DNA of 12,692 nucleotides from RGIG2094 sp045660065 (GCA_045660065.1 JAZRDC010000058.1:1-12692); one strand, 5' to 3'. Positions 4,121 to 10,852 are shown, counted from the stretch's first letter. The notes: generated by a model not told the origin, from the letters alone. Numbers and translations are program-made.

Positions 4121-6316
4121 TTATTTTTCCTCCAACAGTTTAATTGCAATATTGGCATTTGTTTTTTGTAATTCTTTAAGTGCTTCAACTTTATTGCACA
4201 AGTTGTTTGTTATTTCACTGTGGTTTTTCATAATTTTGTCAACTAAATCTTTAAGTTGGTTAAATCCACAATTTTCAGAATCAACCACATTTGCCTGATC
4301 AAGATATGAAAGGTAAGCAGAAATTTTCGGGTCGTAGGAGAGACCGATTACAGGAACTCCTGCATTTGCACCATACATAAGCATATGAAGACGCATTCCT
4401 ATAACAATTTTACTGTGTGCCGCAATAGTCATAATTTCCTCAAAGTTGTGCGGATTTTTGAGTACATAGCCGTATTTTGCACATTCAGAGCAGATTTCAA
4501 AATCATTTTTGTATTGCATAGGCACGAAAATTGAATTGAGAGCATATTCATCTCTTAAATATTCTGAAAGTTTTATAATAGCCTCTTTATATGCATCTGT
4601 TTTCCAGTTTCTTACAGATATTACGGCATAATTGCCTGATGGTATATTTTCTTTTTTAAGTATTTCATTTAAGTCCTCAAAAGAGCCGGGAGCAATTGAA
4701 ATAGCAGGGTCGCAGGTAACTTGAATTTCAGGATTTTTAATTCCGATTTTTTCTAAAACATCTTTTGAATCCTGCTCACGGACGGTGATAAAGTTTACTT
4801 TATCTAAAATTTCAGTAGTTAAGCACTTGTTTCGTTCTTTTGAGATAGGACCAACTCCGTTGGCATAAACATAAGTTTTAATGCCGTGTTTCAAAGCAAT
4901 TTTGATAATGTTAAGATAGTAATGCAAAGAACGACTGCTTGTTGCGTCCTGAATTAAACTTCCGCCACCGCTTATTAAAAGTTTTGAATTTTTAATTGTT
5001 TTGTTGATTTTGAAAATGTTAAATCTATTAACTGCATCAACACCATAAATCTCTTGTGTTTCTTGCGGTTTCTTTGAAAGCACTGTTATTCTGATATCGT
5101 CATTTGATTTTTTGATGTCATTGATTATTGCTGAAAGCAAGGCATCATCGCCACTATTGTTATGTCCATAGTATCCTGAAATCACAATATCTGTTTTTCC
5201 TTCGGGAGTTTTCAAAATGCTGTTATACATTTTCTCATAATCTTTTGTCATTGCATCAACAGAATAGTGAGCCTTAATTGTTTCTCTTGAATAATTGCCA
5301 AGAGCATTAAGTTCATCATTACCCATATTGATAAGGGAAAGTAAATCGGCTTTTAAAAGATTTGGAGTAGAATCTTTGGTGCCACGACAACAAAAGTTTG
5401 TGTTAAAACATACATCAGTAACTTTTTCTTCAAAAATACCAATGTAGCCTTCGTTACCTGCAATGATAGATGGAACAGCCGCACTCATTGCCTCCAGAGC
5501 AGAGCGTGAAACCCCTACAAAAAAGTCTGCAATAGAAATAAATTTGTAAATATCTGTTCTTGCACCTGTTAAATAAATAACTTTTTTGCCAAGTTTTCTG
5601 TTTATAAGTTCTGCTTCGTTTTTAACCTTGTCAAAATCATTACCACCGCCCACAATAATAATCTCAAGATCTTCCTTATCGATGAGAGTAGGAGTGATTT
5701 CTATCAGATGATGAGCAACCAAACTTCTATCCTCGTCCATTCGGCTGATATATACAATTTTTCTTTTTTCTTCTGAAAGACCAAATTCGTTTATAATATC
5801 AGGGCACTTGTTGTCAGGGGAAAATTTGTTCATATTTATTCCGTTAATGGTAACATAAATATCCTGGTCAACTACACCATAATTTACTTTAAGATATTTT
5901 TTAATGTCTTCGCTTACTGCAACACAACGGCTTCCCCAGGTGGTGATATATTTTAAAATACCTGAAGTTTTAAATACCCAGTGAGCGGAGGTAACAAAGT
6001 TGAATTTAACAAATTTATTAAGGATTCCCAAAATGAAAGAAGGTATTCTTGCATGAGAATGAACAATGTCGGGTTTTTCAGTTTTAATAATTTTTTTAAG
6101 CCCTAAAAAAGACTTTATCATAGAAGACGGCTTTTTTGTGTGTAGCGGGAGGCTTATGTGCTTTATGCCAAGTGCTTCAAGTTCTTTTACATACACTCCG
6201 CCATTTGAAGTAACAACAACATCATAACCTTTATTTTTTAAATCGGCAGAAAGTTCTAAAACGTGAGTTTCAGCACCGCCTATTTCCATTCCCATAAGTG
6301 CCATTAAAATTTTCAT
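4121..6316 (-). CDS. csaB: Fusion of GT4 glycosyltransferase and CsaB-type polysaccharide pyruvyltransferase
   Basis: This 731-residue protein has two enzyme modules and no signal peptide. Residues 1-365 form a GT-B, family-4 glycosyltransferase: GMEIGGAETHVLELS at 9-23, KPDIVHSHARIPS (81-93), VAVSEDIKKYL, VTINGINMNKFSP (155-167), KIVYISRMDEDRS (186-198) and the donor-site region VGVSRSALEAMSAAVPSIIA (268-287). Residues 376-700 form a CsaB pyruvyltransferase: GYYGHNNSGDDALLSAI (381-397), ISGGGSLIQDATSSRSLHYY (448-467), YANGVGP (484-490), and GMRLHMLMYGANAGVPVIGL (640-659) with the conserved His644. CsaB transfers pyruvate from PEP to secondary cell-wall polysaccharide, creating the ketal bound by SLH-domain proteins. 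CsaB is usually about 360 residues, so half of this gene is an added glycosyltransferase. The ATG has AGGAGG (complement of 6325-6330). The EX7E motif keeps only its second Glu (275). It shares a divergent promoter region with the NAGPA gene. Confidence 0.88.
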   Translation of the reverse strand: MKILMALMGMEIGGAETHVLELSADLKNKGYDVVVTSNGGVYVKELEALGIKHISLPLHTKKPSSMIKSFLGLKKIIKTEKPDIVHSHARIPSFILGILNKFVKFNFVTSAHWVFKTSGILKYITTWGSRCVAVSEDIKKYLKVNYGVVDQDIYVTINGINMNKFSPDNKCPDIINEFGLSEEKRKIVYISRMDEDRSLVAHHLIEITPTLIDKEDLEIIIVGGGNDFDKVKNEAELINRKLGKKVIYLTGARTDIYKFISIADFFVGVSRSALEAMSAAVPSIIAGNEGYIGIFEEKVTDVCFNTNFCCRGTKDSTPNLLKADLLSLINMGNDELNALGNYSRETIKAHYSVDAMTKDYEKMYNSILKTPEGKTDIVISGYYGHNNSGDDALLSAIINDIKKSNDDIRITVLSKKPQETQEIYGVDAVNRFNIFKINKTIKNSKLLISGGGSLIQDATSSRSLHYYLNIIKIALKHGIKTYVYANGVGPISKERNKCLTTEILDKVNFITVREQDSKDVLEKIGIKNPEIQVTCDPAISIAPGSFEDLNEILKKENIPSGNYAVISVRNWKTDAYKEAIIKLSEYLRDEYALNSIFVPMQYKNDFEICSECAKYGYVLKNPHNFEEIMTIAAHSKIVIGMRLHMLMYGANAGVPVIGLSYDPKISAYLSYLDQANVVDSENCGFNQLKDLVDKIMKNHSEITNNLCNKVEALKELQKTNANIAIKLLEEK

Positions 6317-6344
6317 ATAAAAATCCTCCTGTCATATTAATACC

Positions 6345-6373
6345 ATTTTAACATATTTTCTCACATTTAACAA
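6345..6373 (-). promoter_or_regulatory. Promoter of the GT4-csaB-ruvX operon
   Basis: On the minus strand, TTGTTA (complement of 6368-6373), 17 bases, TAAAAT (complement of 6345-6350). It lies back to back with the promoter of the NAGPA gene. Confidence 0.68.
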
Positions 6374-6382
6374 TATTTAATA

Positions 6383-6411
6383 TTTACTATATTGAAAAAA
6401 AGTAGTATAAT
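6383..6411 (+). promoter_or_regulatory. Promoter of the NAGPA gene
   Basis: TTTACT (6383-6388), 17 bases, and a perfect TATAAT (6406-6411). A TTGAAA at 6392 is only 8 bases from the -10 box and is not the -35 box. Its -35 box lies about 10 bases from that of the divergent csaB promoter. Confidence 0.68.
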
Positions 6412-6436
6412 TAGATAAAAAACAAGGAGAATTACG

Positions 6437-9085
6437 ATGCTAAAAAAAATAATAGCAATTTTTACTGCTTTCGCAGTTACTCTTCCGGTATCGGTAAGTG
6501 CCAAAGCAATATATGAAAATAAAACAAACACAAATATAGCCTCAGGGATTATACATACAAATGTTGTAAGATTAGACGGGGCAGGGTGGCAGAATATTAA
6601 TATTATTGAAGCAGACCTTACAAGTCCATATGTAAAAACAAAAGTTTTAACAGCAACAAATCTTAACACTCTTGAAACCGTGGAAAAACTCGCAAATGAT
6701 AATGATACTGCCGCTGCAGTAAATGCCGATTTTTTCGCATGGAAAAGCGGAGAGTCAGGGAAAGGTTCTGCAGTCGGTACAATTATGAATGATGGTACAC
6801 TTTTGTCATCATCTTCAGAAACTGACGGAATGTTCACTTTTGCTATTGATAAATTTGGTAAAATAATCTGTGAGCATATAAAAACAAATATAACTCTAAC
6901 TGCTCAAAACGGAAATGTAATGACAATCAAGCATCTTAATAAATATGATTCCTTAGCAGAACCTGTAATTTATACTTCTGCTTTTTCTGAAATAACAGAA
7001 GGTTCATATGATAATGTTTTAGAGGTTGTTATCGAAGATGATACAGTTGTTGAAATGCGAAGGGATATGGAAGGAGTTGCAGTTCCTGAAAACGGCTATG
7101 TTATAAGGCATTTACCTGAATTTGATCCGTTTTTAACTGAAAATCTTTCTGTTGGGGATAAAGTAGAAATAAAAATTGATGCAAATATTAATCTTACTGA
7201 TTATGAAACAATGACAGGCGGCGGAACAATGCTTGTAACAGAGGGGCAACTTGCAAAAATCACCCATAATGTATCAGGGCAAAATCCAAGAACAGTTATT
7301 GCTTGCGATAAAACAAGAACAAAACTATATTTAATAACCGTAGATGGCAGACTCAGTAATGCAAAAGGCTATACTTTGCCGCAACTTGCAGAATATTTAA
7401 TGGAAATAGGTATGTATGACGCTATGAATTTAGATGGTGGCGGCTCTACCACTATGGCTTTGAAAAAAGACGGAACGCAGAAAGTGGTAAATACCCCTTC
7501 AGAGGGAAGTCTTCGCAAAGTTGCAACAGGAGTCGGTGTAATTTCAGATGCACCAAAAGGCGAAATTCTTTCAGGTTTTGAAATTCTGATAAAGGATTAC
7601 AATGTGTTTTCGGGGACTTCACGAACATTTGAAATTATAAATCCCATTGACGAATATGGAAATCCTTTTTCAGGTGAATTGCCTGAAATCAAATGGGAAA
7701 TTGAATCTGGATACGGTGCATTTTCGGGTAATGTTTTGCAGGCAGAAAACTTTGGAGAAAATATAACAGTTTCCGCCACCTATGGCACTTTTACCGCAAC
7801 TGCAAAGATAAATATTTTAAAAGAAATTGACAGTTTGTTGGCAAGTGCTTCACATTTTTCAAAAAAACAATATAATAACCCCCAAATTTCCGTAATAGGC
7901 AAAACCAAAGAGGGGATACAGGTTTTAATAGAAGACAGAGATGTTCATTTTAAGGAAATAAGTCCTTTTGTTAAAAATGTGGAAGTGCTTGATAAAAATA
8001 AGGCAATAACTTTTTCAGATGTCTTAGATGATTTTGATACAAATGTATACACTTCAAGCAGTTATCCTGATAAAGCAACAGCATCAATAACAAAAGAAGT
8101 GAAGAATATAAAAAGCGGAAGCGGCAGCATTAAATTAAGTTACGACTTTTTAAATGTTCCAAACGACCAAAATGGTGCAGCGTATCTTGAATTCAAGAAG
8201 CCAATAACTGTTTCAGTTGTTGACAAACTTGGTGTATGGGTATATTCACCAACTGTGCTCAATCAATGGTTAAGAGCCGAATTTAAAACTGCAGACGGTG
8301 AAGTTTTAAGAGAAACTTTGTCAGAAAAAACTAACTTTTCGGGTTGGAAATATATAGAATTTAATGTGCCGCAGGGTGCAGAATATTTAACAAAATTCTA
8401 TGTTGTGCAAAATTCAGATAAAGAAAAATCAAAAGGATATGTGATTTTTGATGCACTTTCAGTTTTTGAACAGAGTTTTAATTCGGAGTTGAATGTTACC
8501 CCAACTTCTGAAATAACAAAAGGAGATATAAACTTTTCAGTTATAGCAGGAATGCCTGAATCAAAAACGCTTTTAACAAATCTTTTAGCGGCAAAAGCAA
8601 CTTCAACCCTTAAAGGAAAGGATTATGTTTTTTCATTGTCAGGTTGTGATTTTAAAAATATTGATGAAAATAAAGTAACAGGTTATTCAAGTTTTAATAA
8701 GAACAATTCTTTGTTTGTTACCTTGAATAATTCAGGTGGCTATACATCGGCTGCCCAATGGCAGAAGTTTTCAAATGACACTAATTCAAACTTTAAAAAT
8801 CTGTTTTTATTTTTAAATGAAAGCCCTGATCTGATAAGCAATCCTGAGGAATATGAAATGTTTAAAGAAATGCTCCAAAACATTTCAAAAAAGGCAAATG
8901 TTTTTGTTTTTTATCCTGATATGCATACATATTCTTATAAGTTAAGCGGTGCAACTTTTGTAAGTGTGGGCAGTTTAAATGCAACTTCACCAAAAACTGC
9001 TACAATGCTTATAGGTAAAAAACATATTCCTGTTGTTTCTGTTTCAGGAAATAAGGTAACAATGTCATTTATTAATATGTATTAA
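6437..9085 (+). CDS. Secreted phosphodiester glycosidase (NAGPA/DUF2233) with Ig-like, carbohydrate-binding-like and degenerate phosphoesterase-like regions
   Basis: This 882-residue exported protein has a signal peptide at 1-24 (Lys-Lys, hydrophobic core, SVSAKA cleavage area). Residues 30-370 are a phosphodiester glycosidase domain: AAAVNADFF (92-100), TMTGGGTMLVTEGQ, NPRTVIACD (283-291), LYLITVDGR (297-305) and AMNLDGGGSTTM (329-340). The family (NAGPA, YojL/DUF2233) removes GlcNAc from a phosphodiester, or acts on similar sugar phosphodiesters. Residues 378-462 look like a bacterial Ig-like domain. Residues 530-676 look like a beta-sandwich carbohydrate-binding module (FDTNVY, KLGVWVYS, GWKYIEFNVP, YVIFDALSV). 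Residues 697-882 follow a calcineurin-like phosphoesterase outline but lack its metal ligands. No SLH or LPXTG anchor is present. AAGGAG lies at 6424-6429. Divergence from csaB suggests a role on teichoic-acid-like or secondary wall polymers; this is inferred. Confidence 0.85.
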   Translation: MLKKIIAIFTAFAVTLPVSVSAKAIYENKTNTNIASGIIHTNVVRLDGAGWQNINIIEADLTSPYVKTKVLTATNLNTLETVEKLANDNDTAAAVNADFFAWKSGESGKGSAVGTIMNDGTLLSSSSETDGMFTFAIDKFGKIICEHIKTNITLTAQNGNVMTIKHLNKYDSLAEPVIYTSAFSEITEGSYDNVLEVVIEDDTVVEMRRDMEGVAVPENGYVIRHLPEFDPFLTENLSVGDKVEIKIDANINLTDYETMTGGGTMLVTEGQLAKITHNVSGQNPRTVIACDKTRTKLYLITVDGRLSNAKGYTLPQLAEYLMEIGMYDAMNLDGGGSTTMALKKDGTQKVVNTPSEGSLRKVATGVGVISDAPKGEILSGFEILIKDYNVFSGTSRTFEIINPIDEYGNPFSGELPEIKWEIESGYGAFSGNVLQAENFGENITVSATYGTFTATAKINILKEIDSLLASASHFSKKQYNNPQISVIGKTKEGIQVLIEDRDVHFKEISPFVKNVEVLDKNKAITFSDVLDDFDTNVYTSSSYPDKATASITKEVKNIKSGSGSIKLSYDFLNVPNDQNGAAYLEFKKPITVSVVDKLGVWVYSPTVLNQWLRAEFKTADGEVLRETLSEKTNFSGWKYIEFNVPQGAEYLTKFYVVQNSDKEKSKGYVIFDALSVFEQSFNSELNVTPTSEITKGDINFSVIAGMPESKTLLTNLLAAKATSTLKGKDYVFSLSGCDFKNIDENKVTGYSSFNKNNSLFVTLNNSGGYTSAAQWQKFSNDTNSNFKNLFLFLNESPDLISNPEEYEMFKEMLQNISKKANVFVFYPDMHTYSYKLSGATFVSVGSLNATSPKTATMLIGKKHIPVVSVSGNKVTMSFINMY

Positions 9086-9175
9086 AAAGGGAATGTAAAA
9101 AAAGCCCAGAGCACAAAAATGGCTTAATGTCAATTTAAAAGGAAACAATATAACTTAAAATTTTATACTGAATGT
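9086..9175. other. Gene-free spacer after the NAGPA gene, with one arm of a long inverted repeat
   Basis: No gene is visible. AAAAGGGAATGTAA right after the NAGPA stop resembles one arm of the palindromic terminators at 3670 and 9343 but has no matching second arm nearby. ACAAAAATGGCTT (9113-9125) is the exact reverse complement of 9213-9225. Confidence 0.4.
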
Positions 9176-9207
9176 AGAAAATCCTGATTTATCAGGATTT
9201 TCTTTTT
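9176..9207 (+). terminator. Terminator of the NAGPA gene
   Basis: AGAAAATCCTGA (9176-9187), loop TTTA, and TCAGGATTTTCT (9192-9203) form a perfect 12-bp stem followed by T residues to 9207. It lies about 90 bases behind the NAGPA stop. Confidence 0.85.
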
Positions 9208-9342
9208 AACAAAAGCCATTTTTGTTACAAAAAAACTTCGCCTCTCAGCGTATAACCATACGCTTTCGGGTATCCAAACACCAAAGGAAGCCTTTGGTGT
9301 TTGCTCAGTTTTTCCGTTCTGAACATTTTTTCCTATTCCCCT
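9207..9342. repeat. Stem-loop-rich non-coding stretch (candidate interspersed repeat or small RNA)
   Basis: Three dyads follow one another. TAACAAAA/TTTTGTTA (9207-9214, 9220-9227) has an 8-bp stem. AGCGTAT/ATACGCT (9247-9253, 9258-9264) has a 7-bp stem and 4-base loop. AAACACCAAAGG/CCTTTGGTGTTT (9276-9287, 9291-9302) has a 12-bp stem and 3-base loop. The centre is richer in G and C than its flanks. No ribosome binding site or convincing reading frame fits; a 92-codon minus-strand frame crosses all the dyads. No promoter is obvious. It may be a mini repeat element or a structured RNA. Confidence 0.45.
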
Positions 9343-9380
9343 AAAAAAGGGGATGTAAATTAAATTACATCCCCTTTTTT
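9343..9380 (-). terminator. Palindromic terminator of the DUF1540 gene (repeat copy 2)
   Basis: AAAAAAGGGGATGTAA (9343-9358) and TTACATCCCCTTTTTT (9365-9380) form a 16-bp stem with a 6-base loop, immediately behind the minus-strand stop codon. Compared with the copy at 3670-3702, one A-T stem pair is G-C here: both arms changed together. Confidence 0.82.
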
Positions 9381-9544
9381 TAGTTTTTACACTCAAAAGA
9401 ATTACAGTCTGTGCATTTAGGTTCAGTAGGGTTTGCTTCATGTGTACCTACGCTGATGTTGTTTAATGTGCAGTAGTTTTCACGATCAGAATGGTATTTG
9501 CAATTCAGTACTGTGCAAGCGATTGATTTGTTAATGTTGTCCAT
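9380..9544 (-). CDS. DUF1540 small cysteine-rich protein
   Basis: A 54-residue gene reads on the minus strand from ATG (complement of 9542-9544) to TAA (complement of 9380-9382), with AAAGGAG (complement of 9553-9559) at good spacing and a terminator right behind it. The protein starts MDNINKSIACTVLNCKYH and continues with Cys at 10, 15, 25, 44, 47 and 52, plus His18. The pattern C-x4-C-x2-H-x6-C-x4-I-x-V ... C-x2-C-x-S-F-x-C fits DUF1540, a family of short, probably metal-binding clostridial proteins of unknown function. It has no signal peptide or membrane segment, so it should be cytoplasmic. It is divergent from cwlD. The overlapping longer reading frame on the same strand has no comparable ribosome binding site and is judged spurious. 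Confidence 0.88.
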   Translation of the reverse strand: MDNINKSIACTVLNCKYHSDRENYCTLNNISVGTHEANPTEPKCTDCNSFECKN

Positions 9545-9603
9545 TTTAAATTCTCCTTTGATTGATTTTTTTCGTGCAGAATTATTTTAACCAAACATAA
9601 ATG

Positions 9604-9620
9604 TTATATTCGTAATATAA
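9604..9620. promoter_or_regulatory. Inverted repeat between the DUF1540 gene and cwlD
   Basis: TTATATT (9604-9610), CGT, AATATAA (9614-9620) is a perfect 7-3-7 dyad in the divergent intergenic region. It lies where the -35 box of cwlD would be expected. It could be an operator, but AT-rich dyads are common in such DNA. Confidence 0.35.
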
Positions 9621-9634
9621 AAAAATAATTTTCA

Positions 9635-9640
9635 TATAAT
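9635..9640 (+). promoter_or_regulatory. Candidate -10 box of cwlD
   Basis: A perfect TATAAT stands 14 bases before the cwlD ATG. No good TTGACA-like -35 hexamer lies 16-18 bases upstream, so the promoter may need an activator or a sporulation sigma factor, or the match may be fortuitous. Confidence 0.4.
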
Positions 9641-9654
9641 TTATTGGTGATAAA

Positions 9655-10374
9655 ATGGTAATCAGCATAAAAAAAGCAATTTTGGTAATTTTTGTTTTGA
9701 TTTTTGCTTTTGCGTCAGTTTTTTTAACAGTTAAAAATCAAATAGTAAAAACTTCAGCAACCCCGCCGCTTTTAGGGAAAAGAATTGTAATTGATGCAGG
9801 ACACGGAGGACTCGATGGGGGAGCAGTATCAAAAAGCGGAATAACTGAAAAAGATATCAATTTAAAAATTGCATTTTATTTAAAAAATTATCTTGAAAAA
9901 AATGGTGCTAAGGTTATAATGACAAGGGTGAAGGATCAGTCACTTCATACAGATGATAAAGGTAGCATTAAAAGCAAAAAGCGTTCAGATTTAATCACAA
10001 GAAGAAATATAGCAAATAATGCCGATGCCGATGCACTCATAAGTATTCATCTTAATTTTTTTGAGCAGTCAAAATACAAAGGTGCACAGGTGTTTTTCGA
10101 GGGACAGCATAAAGAAAGTGCTAATTTGGCACAAAAAATTCAAACTGAATTAAAAAACGGATTGGATAATAACAATAACAGACAGATTGCAAAAATCGAC
10201 AGTAGCAAAATAATGTATCAGAATTTGAATTTACCTGCAGTTATTGCAGAATGTGGATTTCTTTCAAATCCTGATGAAGCAGAAAAACTTACAACAAAAG
10301 AATATCAGGAAAAAGTAGCACTTTGTATAAGTCTTGGGGTAATTAAATATTTTTCGCAAAATAAAAACGCCTGA
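9655..10374 (+). CDS. cwlD: N-acetylmuramoyl-L-alanine amidase CwlD (spore cortex muramic-lactam type)
   Basis: This 239-residue protein matches CwlD length (about 237 in Bacillus subtilis). CwlD removes the peptide from alternate muramic acids of the spore cortex so that PdaA can form muramic delta-lactam, the mark read by germination lytic enzymes. An N-terminal membrane anchor or signal segment spans 7-26. The Amidase_3 domain starts at GKRIVIDAGHGGLDGGAVS (41-59) with Zn ligands His50, Glu65 (ITEKDINL) and His132 (DALISIHLN), and catalytic Glu199 in VIAECGFLSNPDEAE. The KSKKRSDLITRRNIANNADAD block (106-126) is typical of CwlD. GGTGAT (9646-9651) serves as ribosome binding site. The gene stands alone, convergent with the next gene. 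A general wall amidase is the alternative. Its presence suggests the host makes endospores. Confidence 0.87.
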   Translation: MVISIKKAILVIFVLIFAFASVFLTVKNQIVKTSATPPLLGKRIVIDAGHGGLDGGAVSKSGITEKDINLKIAFYLKNYLEKNGAKVIMTRVKDQSLHTDDKGSIKSKKRSDLITRRNIANNADADALISIHLNFFEQSKYKGAQVFFEGQHKESANLAQKIQTELKNGLDNNNNRQIAKIDSSKIMYQNLNLPAVIAECGFLSNPDEAEKLTTKEYQEKVALCISLGVIKYFSQNKNA

Positions 10375-10387
10375 AAACAGGCGTTTT
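10364..10387. terminator. Bidirectional terminator between cwlD and the acidic-tail gene
   Basis: AAAACGCCTG (10364-10373), loop AAAA, and CAGGCGTTTT (10378-10387) form a perfect 10-bp stem with A/T-rich arms that give a short U tract on either strand. It lies between convergent genes and includes the cwlD stop. Confidence 0.85.
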
Positions 10388-10398
10388 AATTTGCTTGA

Positions 10399-10743
10399 TT
10401 ATTCTTCTTCGCTTTCAGGTTCTTCTTCAGATTCTTCATCATTTGCAACAGGAGCAGAAGCGAAGATTGAAGGTGAAAGCCAACCTGATGTAAATGTTTC
10501 CTGGGCATTTTCCTGAACAAATTCTTCAATAGCAGCATCTACATCATCAGCGTGGTCAGTAACTGTAATTGTAACTTTGCCACTTGAAATTTCAAAAGCA
10601 GAAATAGTTTTGTTGTAATATGGACCTCTGTAAGTCAGGAAGTTATCTCCCATAAAAATAATAATACCTTTTTCAGTACCGGGACCAAATCCTGAAACTT
10701 TAATAATATCCCCAACCTGATAACTTGTTTTTGAATATGACAA
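10399..10743 (-). CDS. Protein of unknown function with acidic C-terminal tail
   Basis: This 114-residue cytoplasmic-looking protein is not one I recognise. Residues 7-60 are rich in beta-prone residues and glycine (YQVGDIIKVSGFGPGTEKG, then FLTYRGPYYNKTISAFEI), suggesting a small barrel such as an SH3- or PilZ-like fold; this is a guess. Residues 62-82 are a likely acidic helix (DDVDAAIEEFVQENAQETF). Residues 101-114 are almost all Glu, Asp and Ser. The start codon is TTG (complement of 10741-10743); it is chosen because GGAGGT lies 7 bases upstream and no ATG in frame is better placed. It has its own SigA-type promoter and shares the terminator hairpin with cwlD. No frameshift or truncation is seen. 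Confidence 0.8.
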   Translation of the reverse strand: MSYSKTSYQVGDIIKVSGFGPGTEKGIIIFMGDNFLTYRGPYYNKTISAFEISSGKVTITVTDHADDVDAAIEEFVQENAQETFTSGWLSPSIFASAPVANDEESEEEPESEEE

Positions 10744-10750
10744 AATTATT

Positions 10751-10756
10751 ACCTCC
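10751..10756 (-). promoter_or_regulatory. Ribosome binding site that fixes a TTG start
   Basis: GGAGGT on the minus strand lies 7 bases before the TTG at 10743 and supports that start for the acidic-tail protein. Confidence 0.8.
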
Positions 10757-10787
10757 TAATGTAATAAATTAATTTCCATTATAAAAG

Positions 10788-10816
10788 AGTATAACATATT
10801 TTCCTGATTTTAGCAA
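10788..10816 (-). promoter_or_regulatory. Promoter of the acidic-tail gene
   Basis: On the minus strand, TTGCTA (complement of 10811-10816), 17 bases, TATACT (complement of 10788-10793). It is divergent from the perR promoter, whose -35 box is about 37 bases away. Confidence 0.68.
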
Positions 10817-10852
10817 GACTTTTATTTAATTAAAAAAATTTTTAAAAAAGTG

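Noticed and set aside
6367..6837. 156-residue minus-strand reading frame opposite the NAGPA signal peptide region
   Set aside because: It lies opposite a clear coding region and its composition is that of a reversed coding strand.
9163..9441. 92-residue minus-strand reading frame across the stem-loop region
   Set aside because: It overlaps the well-supported DUF1540 gene in another frame, crosses several perfect dyads including two terminators, and has no good ribosome binding site.
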